DNA from: Bin87 sp034420475 | GTDB lineage: Bacteria; Chloroflexota; Dehalococcoidia; Lucifugimonadales; UBA3495 | Direction of reading: 5' to 3' | DNA length: 64,000 nt | NCBI GenBank assembly: GCA_034420475.1 | Contig: DAOULH010000090.1 | Location: 1-64,000, forward strand | Shown here: positions 9,229 through 17,579 of the stretch, piece after piece | Layout: every line of letters begins with the position of its first letter | Position numbering within the stretch: position 1 is the stretch's first letter | The notes under the pieces: generated by a model | What the model was told of the DNA's origin: nothing | Database searches by the model: none | Seen by the model: only the letters and a program-made list of their open reading frames with translations | Made by a program: the position numbers and the translations under genes

Positions 9229-10528
9229 ATGCACCTGAGAAACCGCATTCATTACGCCTGGATCATTGTGGCCATCGCTGCGATGATGGGGTTCATCACC
9301 TCTTCGGTGCGGTTTGCGGCGGCGGCCCTGGTGCCTCACCTCAGCGACCCGGCCGCAGGATTCGGCTGGAGCTACGGGGCCATCAGCCTGGCGTTCAGCC
9401 TCCAGTGGATAATCTTCGGGCTGGCGAGCCCCTACGTGGGCTGGCTGGGGGACCGTTACGGCGTGCGCTGGTTCCTGCTGGTCGGAGCCGTGCTGTTCAT
9501 CATCGGTATGCTGCTGACCGGCATCATGAACAGCCTCTGGCAGTTCTACCTCTACTTCGGCGTAATCCTGGGCGTGGCCTCGACCATCTTCACCGTGTTG
9601 CCGGTGTCCGGCATCACCCTGTGGTTCCGGCGGCGCCTGGGCATCGCCATGGGGGGTCGTCTGGTCGTTCCAGGGAATCGGGGTGGTCGCGTTCCTGTTC
9701 CTGATCGGCGCGGCCTTCAACCAGCTGGGAATTCTGTGGATTTTCTGGCTTCCGGGAATAATCGGCGGAGCGCTGCTGCTGGTATTGGTCAAGTTCTTCT
9801 ACAATTCACCGGCGCACATCGGCATACGCCCCTTCGGCGATCTTGGGGATGAACCCATCCAGAGGCCCCGGAGGGACGAGACCACCAAGATAAGGTCGAA
9901 GGTATTCATCCAGCAGGCCCGGCGCACCACCACCTTCTGGAACCTCATCGGCATCCACTACTGGGGGTGCATGGGCCACCAGATCATCAACGTGTTGATC
10001 GTGGCCATTGCCGTGGACCGCGGCGTGTCCCTGGAAGCGGCCGTCGGCGTGCTGGCCGCCCAGCAAACTGTCGGCGTGATCGCCCGGGGCGCCGTGCCCG
10101 TCGTCGCGGAACAGTGGGGCTGCCGGGTGGTCTGGGTCGTGGGGATGGCCCTCCAGGTCTTCCCGCTGTTTCTCATCCTCTTCAGCAATGATATCTGGGC
10201 TTACTACGTATTCGCGATCCTCTTCGGCATCGGCCAGAGCACCGAAGTGCCCACGTTCCCCATCGCCAATCGCCAGTATTACGGCAACGTCCCCCAGGGC
10301 AGTCTCTACGGATGGCAAAGCCTGGGCAGCGGCCTCGGCATGGGGTTGGCGCCGGTGTGCGCCGGGCTCCTGTGGGACTTCACGGGAACCTACCTGGCGC
10401 CGCTGCTGATGTCCCTGGGGTTCAGCACCATGGCGCTCATCCAGTCCTGGCTGCTGCCTTCGCCGCGGGTACGGCAAATCCCCGACTGGGAAACGCACCT
10501 GCCCGCGAACCTCAGACCCGCGGCCTAG
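9229..10528 (+). pseudogene. MFS transporter, frameshifted at a G6 run
   Basis: Two overlapping frames together encode one MFS protein. The first starts at 9229 (MHLRNRIHYAWIIVAIAAMM) and carries helices 1-5; the second covers the rest to the stop at 10528. They join at six G residues (9651-9656): with five, translation runs on as GIAMGVVWSFQGIGVVAFLF and gives about 432 residues, the normal length. Everything else is intact, including GWLGDRYGVRW and KIRSKVFIQQARRTTTFWNL, which match the paralogue at 7330-8703. This may be a real recent lesion, a slippery phase-variable run or a homopolymer sequencing error. The stop codon overlaps the first base of the next palindromic element. Confidence 0.85.
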
Positions 10529-10699
10529 CAACTGTACAGACTTGCGGGGAAAGCGTCATTGCGACCCTGTACTTGATACGGGGGGCGGCAATCTCGTTGG
10601 CGTAGGGGAGTCTTTGGCCCAGACGTTGCCGCCACGGCGTCGAGATTGCCACGGCGCCAGCGTCTCGCAATGACAACCCCCTGAATTCTGAACAGTTAC
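10528..10699. repeat. Palindromic intergenic element, type B
   Basis: 172 bp. Outer arms GCAACTGTACAGA (10528-10540) and TCTGAACAGTTAC (10687-10699), slightly degenerate. The left core half carries a changed inner segment (CCTGTACTTGATACGGG). It begins on the last base of the MFS stop codon. Confidence 0.8.
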
Positions 10700-10702
10700 C
10701 CG

Positions 10703-10830
10703 GATGCATGCGTGCCAGTTGGTCATTGCGAGCGCAGCGTGGCAATCTCGTTGCGGTCAGGATCGTCGTTGCACCAACGGGATTGCCGCGTCGCTCCTCG
10801 CAATGACAACCTCCTGGGTGCTGAACACTT
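10703..10830. repeat. Palindromic intergenic element, hybrid A/B
   Basis: Core from GTCATTGCG (10722) to CAATGAC (10807). The left flank (GCATGCGTGCCAGTT) resembles a type A arm, while the right flank (CAACCTCCTGGGTGCTGAACACTT) resembles a type B arm. It lies directly beside the previous copy. Confidence 0.65.
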
Positions 10831-10914
10831 GCGCGGCCTGGCGCCGGGCGCGGGCCGTGGTATATTCCGGTACGCTCAGGCGCCGGATGCCGCGGAATCG
10901 AGGAGGTCAGACTG

Positions 10915-11949
10915 ATGGTCGATAAGGAACAGGACTGGGAATACGGCCTGCGCACCGAGGGCCACGGCGCCGAAGGCGGCAGTAGCGGGCCGGTTGTGAT
11001 CGGTGAGAACGGCTTCCACTACCGGGTGTCGGGAGAGAACTGGGGCCATCTCCCGGATGGGTGCGTGTACAAGGAGGGCACTTCGGTCGCTGTCGACTCC
11101 AGGGATCAGGTTTACGTGTTCAATCGCGGCACCATCCCGATGATTGTATTTGACACCGACGGCAACGTGCTGCGCACCTGGGGCGAGGGAGTATTCGCCA
11201 ACCCTCACGGCGTGACCATCGCCCCGGACGACACCGTCTTCTGCGTGGACAACGGTGACAGCACCGTCCGCCGGTTCACTCCCGAGGGCAAGCTGCTGAT
11301 GACCCTGGGGACGCCCTACCAGCCGAGCCCCAAGATGAGCGGCGATCCCTTCTGCGTTCCCGCCCACGTGGCCTTCGACCGGCGCACGGGCGAGTTCTAC
11401 GTGGCCGACGGCTATTCCAACGCCAGGGTGCACAAGTACACCCCCGACGGCCGGCTGCTCTTCTCGTGGGGCGAATCCGGCACGGGCGACGGCCAGTTCA
11501 ACATCGTCCACAACGTAATCGTGGACAACGACGGCTGGGTGTACGTCGCCGACCGCGAGAACCATCGCATCCAGGTCTTCAGCTCCGAGGGCAAGTACGA
11601 GACCCAGTGGGGCAACCTCTCCCGCGCCGCCGCCATCTGCATCGACGACCGTTCCGGCGAGGAACTGATCTACATCGGCGAATACTTCTGCGGGATCGGC
11701 ACCAACGACATCGGCACCGACCTCGGCCCCCGCGTCACGGTGATGAACACCAAAGGCAAGGTGCTGGCCCGGGTCGGGCGAGAGAGCTACGGCGACCAGT
11801 CCGGCCGGTTCTATTCCCCGCACGGCATCGCCATCGACTCCCACGGCGACCTGTACGTGGCCGAGGTGTCCTGGACCGACTACGGCCGGCACATGGACCC
11901 GCCCCGGGAGCTCCGCTCCATGCAGAAGTTGGTCCGGGTACCGGACTAA
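10915..11949 (+). CDS. NHL-repeat six-bladed beta-propeller protein
   Basis: A 344-residue paralogue of the propeller at 6162-7043, with blades such as FDTDGNVLRTWGEG, ADGYSNARVHKYTPDG and ADRENHRIQVFSSEG, and a longer N-terminal tail. The start has GAGGAGG eight bases upstream. No export signal is visible. It lies downstream of the frameshifted MFS gene, so the pair mirrors the propeller/MFS pair on the other side. The blade motifs resemble amidating-lyase/NHL proteins, but no catalytic claim is made. Confidence 0.85.
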   Translation: MVDKEQDWEYGLRTEGHGAEGGSSGPVVIGENGFHYRVSGENWGHLPDGCVYKEGTSVAVDSRDQVYVFNRGTIPMIVFDTDGNVLRTWGEGVFANPHGVTIAPDDTVFCVDNGDSTVRRFTPEGKLLMTLGTPYQPSPKMSGDPFCVPAHVAFDRRTGEFYVADGYSNARVHKYTPDGRLLFSWGESGTGDGQFNIVHNVIVDNDGWVYVADRENHRIQVFSSEGKYETQWGNLSRAAAICIDDRSGEELIYIGEYFCGIGTNDIGTDLGPRVTVMNTKGKVLARVGRESYGDQSGRFYSPHGIAIDSHGDLYVAEVSWTDYGRHMDPPRELRSMQKLVRVPD

Positions 11950-11957
11950 AGGCGACG

Positions 11958-13112
11958 TTACTCGGGTATTCCCAGGGCCTTCCTTACGGCCGCGCCGATG
12001 GGCGTCAGCGGGCTCTCTTCCGGCGGGCCGTGGGGCACCATGCGGTTGTGATGGATGGCAACCGCCAGCCGATGCTGCGGGTCAGCCCAACCTATCGAAC
12101 CGCCGGCGCCGTTGTGGCCGAATGCCAGCGAGCTATTGCCCATGGCGCCCATGCCTGGGCTGCCGGCAAAGTGAAAGCCGCCGATGGTGCCGTGATGCGG
12201 CCGTCCGTGCACCGGATCGTAGTCGCTGGGCGGACGGGGAACGTGGAAGGTCCGCACACGATTCTCGGATAGCAGGCGCACACCGTCCAGTTCGCCGCCG
12301 TTGGCCAGCATGGCCCAGAACCGCGCCTGGCTGCGTGCGGTCATGATCCCCTGCGCTCCGGGGATGCAGGCCTGGCGCACGTCGGAACGACCAAACACCT
12401 CCTGAGTGGTTCCCACCTCCGGCGGAGTGGCGCGGAACCGGAGCGAGTCCGGGGGCAGGCCCGGCGCGCCGGGACCGAGCGGCGGCACGTTGGTGAGCTT
12501 GGCCACGCGGGGCTCCGCCTCGGGCGGGATACCGGCCCACAGGTCGGTGATGCCCAGGGGTTGGCAGATCTCTTCCTGGATGAACTGGCCAAAGGCCCGG
12601 CGCTTGGGGTCGGTGCGGCGCACCACCTCGCCCACTACCCAGCCGAAGGTATAGGCCATGTATCCACTGCGGGTGCCGGGCTCGAAGAGCGGGTGCATCT
12701 CCGCCAGTTGGCCCACCATCCAGTCCCAGTCGCACATCAGCTCCGGCGTAACTCCCACCGGCATCAGTGGAACGCCGATGCGGTGGGTCAGCGCGTCGAA
12801 CACCGTGCCCTTATCCTTGCCGTACTTTCCGAACTCCGGCCAGTACTTCGCCACCGGCTGGTAGTAGTCCACCAGTCCTCGCTCAGCCTGGATATGGAGC
12901 GCGGTGGCAGTCACCGCCTTGACGTTGGAAAACACCGGGAACAGGGTGTCCCCGTCCACTTCCCGGCCGGTGGTCTCGTCGGCCAGGCCGCCCCACTGGT
13001 CAACCACCAGTTCGCTGTCCAGGTAGGCGGCAACCTGCACCCCGATTTCCCCGCGCTCTCCGATGGCGACGTCGATGGCGTCCTGTACGATGCTGTGCGA
13101 ATTTTCGGCCAC
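11958..13112 (-). CDS. Serine beta-lactamase-fold hydrolase (EstB/class C type esterase)
   Basis: A 384-residue cytoplasmic enzyme of the beta-lactamase/penicillin-binding fold used by many esterases. The SxxK motif is FSNVK (Ser62, Lys65), the Tyr motif is near YMAYTFGWVVGE (about residues 151-154), and the third motif is HNGAGGSIGW in place of KTG. Without a signal peptide a true beta-lactamase is unlikely; ester or lactone hydrolysis is the better guess. It converges with the propeller gene, leaving only 8 bp between stops. Confidence 0.85.
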   Translation of the reverse strand: MAENSHSIVQDAIDVAIGERGEIGVQVAAYLDSELVVDQWGGLADETTGREVDGDTLFPVFSNVKAVTATALHIQAERGLVDYYQPVAKYWPEFGKYGKDKGTVFDALTHRIGVPLMPVGVTPELMCDWDWMVGQLAEMHPLFEPGTRSGYMAYTFGWVVGEVVRRTDPKRRAFGQFIQEEICQPLGITDLWAGIPPEAEPRVAKLTNVPPLGPGAPGLPPDSLRFRATPPEVGTTQEVFGRSDVRQACIPGAQGIMTARSQARFWAMLANGGELDGVRLLSENRVRTFHVPRPPSDYDPVHGRPHHGTIGGFHFAGSPGMGAMGNSSLAFGHNGAGGSIGWADPQHRLAVAIHHNRMVPHGPPEESPLTPIGAAVRKALGIPE

Positions 13113-13312
13113 GGTGACACCTCGCTGTCATGACTAAGATGAAAGAACCTGCCCGGTCATAGGATGTTTGTAACACCAGTCCGGGTTGGCGGGCAAGACA
13201 CGCTCGGCGCGCGGGAATAACGCTCGCTATGCAGCATGTCCCAGCCAGGTCGACACGGGAACCGGGGAAAGCGCATAATGCGCCCACATGCCAATCATTT
13301 GAGGAGTTGAAC

Positions 13313-13867
13313 ATGTCGGCGAAAGTTACGGGCCTCGGTCATATCGGCTTCTACGTTCATGACCTCGAACTCATGATGGACTTCTACGAGAATTTCATGG
13401 GAATGCAGCGGACCAAGGTCGGCCCGCTGGGCGCCTTTTACAGCGCGGATCCCGAAAGCTGCGATCACGAGATCGCCCTGATCAACGGACGGCCCTCGCT
13501 GGACGACCCGCACTGGATCCAGCAGATTTCGATGCGTGTGGAATCCCTGGATGACCTGCGCGATTTCAAGCGGTGCATCCACGAACGCGGATACCAGCTG
13601 GACCGCATCGTCAGCCACGCCAGCGCCATCGGCTGCTACTTCCGGGATCCGGAGAACAACCCCACCGAGGTGTTCTGGCTGACCGGCTACACGTCGTGGG
13701 CGCAGGTCGGCATCCCCATCGACATTGACCAGTCCGACGACGCGGTCATGGCGGACGTGCTGCGGTCTTACGAGGCGGTCAAGGATGTGCAGATGGGCGA
13801 GCCGGCCGGCCCGGAAACGGTGGACGCCATTCGCGAACTGAGCGCGGCGGCGGTGGGAAGCCGGTAG
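13313..13867 (+). CDS. VOC-superfamily dioxygenase-like protein
   Basis: A 184-residue vicinal-oxygen-chelate protein beginning GLGHIGFYVHDLELMMDFYENFMG, with a second motif YFRDPENNPTEVFW. The pattern H...H...E (GHIGFYV; DHEIALI; NPTEVFW) fits extradiol catechol dioxygenases such as the BphC/2,3-dihydroxybiphenyl type. The start at 13313 follows GAGGAG nine bases upstream; an upstream ATG at 13229 lacks one. It is 36 bp before the deiodinase-like gene and may share its transcript. Confidence 0.8.
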   Translation: MSAKVTGLGHIGFYVHDLELMMDFYENFMGMQRTKVGPLGAFYSADPESCDHEIALINGRPSLDDPHWIQQISMRVESLDDLRDFKRCIHERGYQLDRIVSHASAIGCYFRDPENNPTEVFWLTGYTSWAQVGIPIDIDQSDDAVMADVLRSYEAVKDVQMGEPAGPETVDAIRELSAAAVGSR

Positions 13868-13903
13868 GCGTTGCTGCATCCCCAATTCCTCGTGGAGGCG
13901 AAT

Positions 13904-14659
13904 ATGCTAAAGGCGCAGCGCGACCGCGCAATCAGCGGGCTGAGCGACGAGCACCGTCAGCAACTCCGGCGGATTGTCGACGGCATCAAGGAGGCGCGGG
14001 CATCGCGCCGGGGTTCCGCGAGCAGCCGGGGGCACTCTTCAGCGCGGGAATTGCTGGCGGGACGGCACGAGAACCTGCCGACAGAGGTCCGCGCGGCCCT
14101 GGAAGCCATCCTGGTACGGGACGAGACCGGCCCCAACGTCGGCGAGGTTGCCCCGGACTTCGATCTCAAACGGTTGGGGTCCGATGATCGGGTGCGCCTG
14201 TCCGATTTTCGCGGCCGGCGGCCGGTGGCGCTGGCATTCGGCAGCTACACTTGACCGCCCTTCCGCGCTCAGTCGGAGCGCATGACCCGGATCTACCAGG
14301 CCCATCGGGAAAGCGTGGAGTTCTTCGTCGTTTACGTCCAGGAAGCCCATCCAACCGACGGCTGGCAGGTGGAAAGCAACGTCCAGGAAGGCGTGCTGTT
14401 CAGCCAGCACCGGAGCTACGACGAACGGGAATCGGTCGCCCAATCGTGCAGCATCGACTTGCAGATCGGCCTCCCCATCATCATCGAGGAAATGGACAAC
14501 GCCATCGACGAAGCCTACGGCGCGGCGCCGGAACGCCTGTACCCGGTGGACGTCGATGGCAAGGTGGCCTACCACGGCGGCGCCGGCCCCCATTTCTTCG
14601 ACCTGGACGAATGGGAGCAGGCAATCGAAGCCGGCGCCGCAGCAGTGGTGGGCCGATAA
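13904..14659 (+). CDS. Deiodinase-like thioredoxin-fold selenoprotein with in-frame UGA (Sec117)
   Basis: The frame reads from ATG 13904 (GGAGG five bases upstream) to 14659 with a single TGA at 14252-14254. Readthrough gives 251 residues with residue 117 in FGSYT-(U)-PPFR. That is the redox-active site of the iodothyronine deiodinase family, where vertebrate enzymes have Sec and most bacterial relatives Cys. Both sides match the family: VGEVAPDFDLKRLG and DFRGRRPVALAFGSYT before the UGA, then VEFFVVYVQEAHPTDGW after it. A hairpin 11 nt downstream fits the bacterial SECIS pattern. The product is a predicted thiol/selenol redox enzyme; bacterial members are not known to act on thyroid hormone. 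The alternative is a Cys codon mutated to TGA, splitting the gene into 13904-14254 and 14282-14659. Confidence 0.8.
14255..14281 (+). promoter_or_regulatory. Putative bacterial SECIS element
   Basis: Directly after the in-frame TGA, GCGCTC (14265-14270) pairs perfectly with GAGCGC (14276-14281) around the loop AGTCG. The loop starts 16 nt after the UGA and has G at its second position. Both fit the bacterial SECIS consensus as I recall it (UGA-loop distance about 16-37 nt, a G among the first two loop bases). It would recruit SelB during translation. Confidence 0.6.
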
Positions 14660-14667
14660 ATTATTTC

Positions 14668-14695
14668 GGGGCAACGTTCCTGGCGCCGTTGCCCC
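14668..14695. terminator. Bidirectional terminator hairpin
   Basis: A perfect 9-bp stem GGGGCAACG/CGTTGCCCC (14668-14676 with 14687-14695) between two convergent genes. On the minus strand it is followed by an A/T-rich stretch. Confidence 0.65.
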
Positions 14696-14717
14696 TCCAG
14701 GTTTCGCGTGGCGGCGA

Positions 14718-16478
14718 TCAGAAGCCCACGGCGTAGGCCTCGCAGCGGGGGTCCGCGCCGCCCTGGAGCACGCCGGTCTCCGGGTTGCGGGTGATGACGC
14801 AATACAGGGCGGAACCTTCCCACCATTCCGGGTACTGCTCAATGGTGTGGCCCTTGCGTCGCAGGCCCTCGGCCACGTCGTCAGAAATGCGGCCTTCCAG
14901 GCGTAGCATTCCCGGATCGTACCTTGACGCCCAGTTGGAGCTGGGGAAGTTGTAGCTATAGAAGCGGGGTTCCTCGACGGCTTCCTGCGAGTCAAGGCCG
15001 AACTCCAGGACATTCAGCAACAGTTGCAGCGTGCCCTGGGGGATGTGGTCGCCGCCGTGGGCGCCCAATGCCATGACCGACTCTCCGTCCCGCAGCACCA
15101 ACGCCGGCGCCGGGGTGAGCCGAGGCCGTTTGCCCCCGACCACCGATGCCGGATGATCTTCGTTCAGCTTCGACTGGGTGCCGCGCAGGGAGAAAGCGAG
15201 GCCGGTTCCGGGGATGATCGGCCCGCCGTTCTTGGTGCCCTCGCTGGGCGTGCAGGAAAAGATGTTGCCATCCCGGTCGATAACGGCGAAGTACGATGTC
15301 CCGCCGCCGCTGACGCCGGCGGTGGCGACCGGCGTTGCCGCCTCCCGGGGTGACTGCGGCGCGCCGTTGACGGTCGCTTTCCCCTTGCGCGGGTCGCCCG
15401 CCGGCGGCGTGCCCGGCCAGGCCAGGTCGGGGTCGATCAGGGCGCGGCGCTTGGTCAGGTACTCCTCGGAGAACATTTCCTTGAGCGGCACGTCCACGAA
15501 GTCGGGATCGCCCACGTACTGCTCCCGGTCGGCGAAGGCCAGGTTCAGGGCCTGGCTCACCGTGTGAATGTACTGGGTCGAGTTATGGCCCATGGACGCC
15601 AGATCGAATCCTTCCAGGATCTTGAGGGCTTGGGGGAACGTCGGCCCCTGCCCCCAAGGCCCGGTGCTGTACACGTCGTATCCCTTGTAATTCACCGTCA
15701 CCGGCGGAGCAACCTGCACGTGGTAGGCGGCCAGGTCTTCTTCCGTGAGCAGGCCGCCCATCTCCTGGTTGAAAGCGACAATCTTGTGCGCCAGTTCGCC
15801 GGTGTAGATATAGTCCCGGGCCGCCTTCATTGCCGCTTCCCGGCCCTTGCCCGCGTTGGAAGCCTCGATGTCCGCCAGTTTAGAGAGTGTGCCGGCCAGG
15901 TCCTTCTGGTAGAACATCTCGCCCTGCTTGGGGGCGCGGCCGCCGGGCAGGTAGATCTCGGCCGTTGACGGGTAGGCGTTGTACTGGTCGTAGGCCGTCT
16001 TGAACCGCCCGGCCAGGTAGCGGAACATGGGGAACCCGTTTCCGGCCAGGTCGATGGCCGCGCTGGCCACCTCCCCGAAGGTCATGGTGCCGAATTTGGA
16101 CAGAGAGGTAATCCACGAGTCGGCGGCAGCCGGGGTAAGGGAGGAGAGCACGCCGGCTGGGATCCTGCCGCCGTGGTGCTTGTGGAAGTAATCGACCGAC
16201 GCAGCTTTGGGCCAGACCCCGAGCCCATCGACGGTGACAACCTCCTTGCGGTCGGCCAGGTAGATGACCGTGGGCGCAACGCCCAGGAAACTGCAATCGT
16301 CGACATGCACCACATTCAGCGCCAGGCCCACGGCCACGCCGGCGTCGATGGCATTGCCGCCCCGTTTCAGCACTTCCAGGCCGGCCATGGCCGCGCTGGG
16401 GTGGCTGGCGGCAACCATTCCGTTGACTCCCTGCATCAGTGGGCGGTAACTGGTCATCGTGGTCCCTTTGACTGGCAT
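14718..16478 (-). CDS. ggt: Gamma-glutamyltranspeptidase family protein
   Basis: A 586-residue Ntn-hydrolase precursor of the gamma-glutamyltranspeptidase family, which cleaves gamma-glutamyl amide bonds (glutathione and similar). The N-terminal signature SHPSAAMAGLEVLKRGGNAI is typical. The predicted self-cleavage nucleophile is Thr394 in GGGTSYFAVIDRDG, and SEGTKNGGPIIPGTGLAFS matches the small-subunit active-site loop. No clear signal peptide is seen, whereas many relatives are exported, so it may act in the cytoplasm. The start has GGAGG six bases upstream. Family call is firm; the exact substrate (glutathione hydrolase or an acylase relative) is open. Confidence 0.9.
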   Translation of the reverse strand: MPVKGTTMTSYRPLMQGVNGMVAASHPSAAMAGLEVLKRGGNAIDAGVAVGLALNVVHVDDCSFLGVAPTVIYLADRKEVVTVDGLGVWPKAASVDYFHKHHGGRIPAGVLSSLTPAAADSWITSLSKFGTMTFGEVASAAIDLAGNGFPMFRYLAGRFKTAYDQYNAYPSTAEIYLPGGRAPKQGEMFYQKDLAGTLSKLADIEASNAGKGREAAMKAARDYIYTGELAHKIVAFNQEMGGLLTEEDLAAYHVQVAPPVTVNYKGYDVYSTGPWGQGPTFPQALKILEGFDLASMGHNSTQYIHTVSQALNLAFADREQYVGDPDFVDVPLKEMFSEEYLTKRRALIDPDLAWPGTPPAGDPRKGKATVNGAPQSPREAATPVATAGVSGGGTSYFAVIDRDGNIFSCTPSEGTKNGGPIIPGTGLAFSLRGTQSKLNEDHPASVVGGKRPRLTPAPALVLRDGESVMALGAHGGDHIPQGTLQLLLNVLEFGLDSQEAVEEPRFYSYNFPSSNWASRYDPGMLRLEGRISDDVAEGLRRKGHTIEQYPEWWEGSALYCVITRNPETGVLQGGADPRCEAYAVGF

Positions 16479-16529
16479 GATTGGCCTCCGTAATTGGGAT
16501 ATTTGTTTCTCGGTTCAGGCGGCCGGTTT

Positions 16530-17321
16530 TCAGCCGGCTTCTTCTCTCGCGGCTTTGGCCTGCTCAATCAGGAACCGGGCGTCGGCGACGGTCTTTTCCA
16601 GGTAGTCCGGCTGGTCGGTCAGACGCGGTTGCCGTCGTGATCGGTAGCCGCGTCGCCCAGCATACTCCGCGTAGACGTCGGGGGCTATGGACAAGCGGAA
16701 GTTCTGCATTTCGGGGTGGAAGTGCCGCAGCGTGCCCAGCAGGTCCGCCATGCTGTGGTTGTAGCCGTATGGAATCTTTCGCGCTTCCAACAGGGCTTTC
16801 AATCCGCACTCCAGCGCGAAGTGGGCCTGTTGTCCGATTGGAAAATCGGGCTGGTCGTTGCTTGCCAGCGACTGGAAGGCGGACAGGTGCGCTTCTGCCC
16901 TTTCGATGAGTATTTCGTAGTTCTCCCAGTCGTAGGAGGATTCGGTGTCCTCGTCTTCGTATTCTGACGAGCCGTACTGGTTCGGATCCCGGGGCATGAT
17001 TATTCCGTCCTTTACGGCTTGGGTCTCGACGCTGTTGACGTAGCGCCGGTTGTGCCGGAACTCATCGATGGTTCTCCACACCAGTTCCACCGGCACTTCC
17101 CATCCATAGGTCTCCCAGGCGACCCGGGCGGCGGCGGCGGCGGCGGCCTTTTGGATGGCGTCGTCAGGTTCGGTAGCCTGCACCAGCATAACGTCGATAT
17201 CCGACAGCAGTTCCTCGTGATCACCCCGAGCGCGGGAGCCGAAGAGGATGACGAGTTCGGGCTGCTCACGTTGCTGCACTGCTTTCGCTATATGCAGCGC
17301 TTTGGGGTCGTGACGTTGCAT
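16530..17321 (-). CDS. Fused MNT nucleotidyltransferase-HEPN domain protein
   Basis: A 263-residue protein. Residues 1-100 form a minimal nucleotidyltransferase with the motif ILFGSRARGDHEELLSDIDV. Residues 130-250 are a helical HEPN domain (YEILIERAEAHLSAFQSL...ALECGLKALLEARKI). As separate proteins MNT and HEPN make a toxin-antitoxin pair in which MNT AMPylates the HEPN ribonuclease; here both lie in one chain. The ORF could start at 17354, but those 11 residues come from the outer arm of the adjacent palindromic element, so the ATG at 17321 is preferred. Role inferred: a nucleotide-transfer regulated or housekeeping variant of the TA pair. Confidence 0.8.
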   Translation of the reverse strand: MQRHDPKALHIAKAVQQREQPELVILFGSRARGDHEELLSDIDVMLVQATEPDDAIQKAAAAAAARVAWETYGWEVPVELVWRTIDEFRHNRRYVNSVETQAVKDGIIMPRDPNQYGSSEYEDEDTESSYDWENYEILIERAEAHLSAFQSLASNDQPDFPIGQQAHFALECGLKALLEARKIPYGYNHSMADLLGTLRHFHPEMQNFRLSIAPDVYAEYAGRRGYRSRRQPRLTDQPDYLEKTVADARFLIEQAKAAREEAG

Positions 17322-17339
17322 CTGGTTCGTCTCCCGGCG

Positions 17340-17477
17340 CTCACGCGTACCCATTTTGTCATCGCGAGGAGCGTAGCGACGTGGCTATCTCGTTCCCGCA
17401 AGCCGCGTCCCTCGCCCCAAGGAGATTGCCGCGCTGCGCTCGCAATGACAGTTTTAGGCGAAGTGGGTACGCGTGAG
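17340..17477. repeat. Palindromic intergenic element, type A
   Basis: 138 bp with a perfect 14-bp terminal inverted repeat: CTCACGCGTACCCA at 17340-17353 and TGGGTACGCGTGAG at 17464-17477. Inner core GTCATCGCGAG...CGCAATGAC. Its left end supplies a spurious ATG to the MNT-HEPN gene. Confidence 0.9.
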
Positions 17478-17579
17478 GTTGATGGGGATTTTACTGAACT
17501 GGTAGCGGTGTTTGGGTCAGATTTCTCCGGGCGTAGTATAGTCCCTAATCGTGGTCAAGAATAAACCGGAGGTTACACC

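Noticed and set aside
14282..14659. A separate gene starting at ATG 14282
   Set aside because: No ribosome site precedes it and it is in frame with the upstream part of the same fold; treated as the C-terminal half of the UGA-containing gene.
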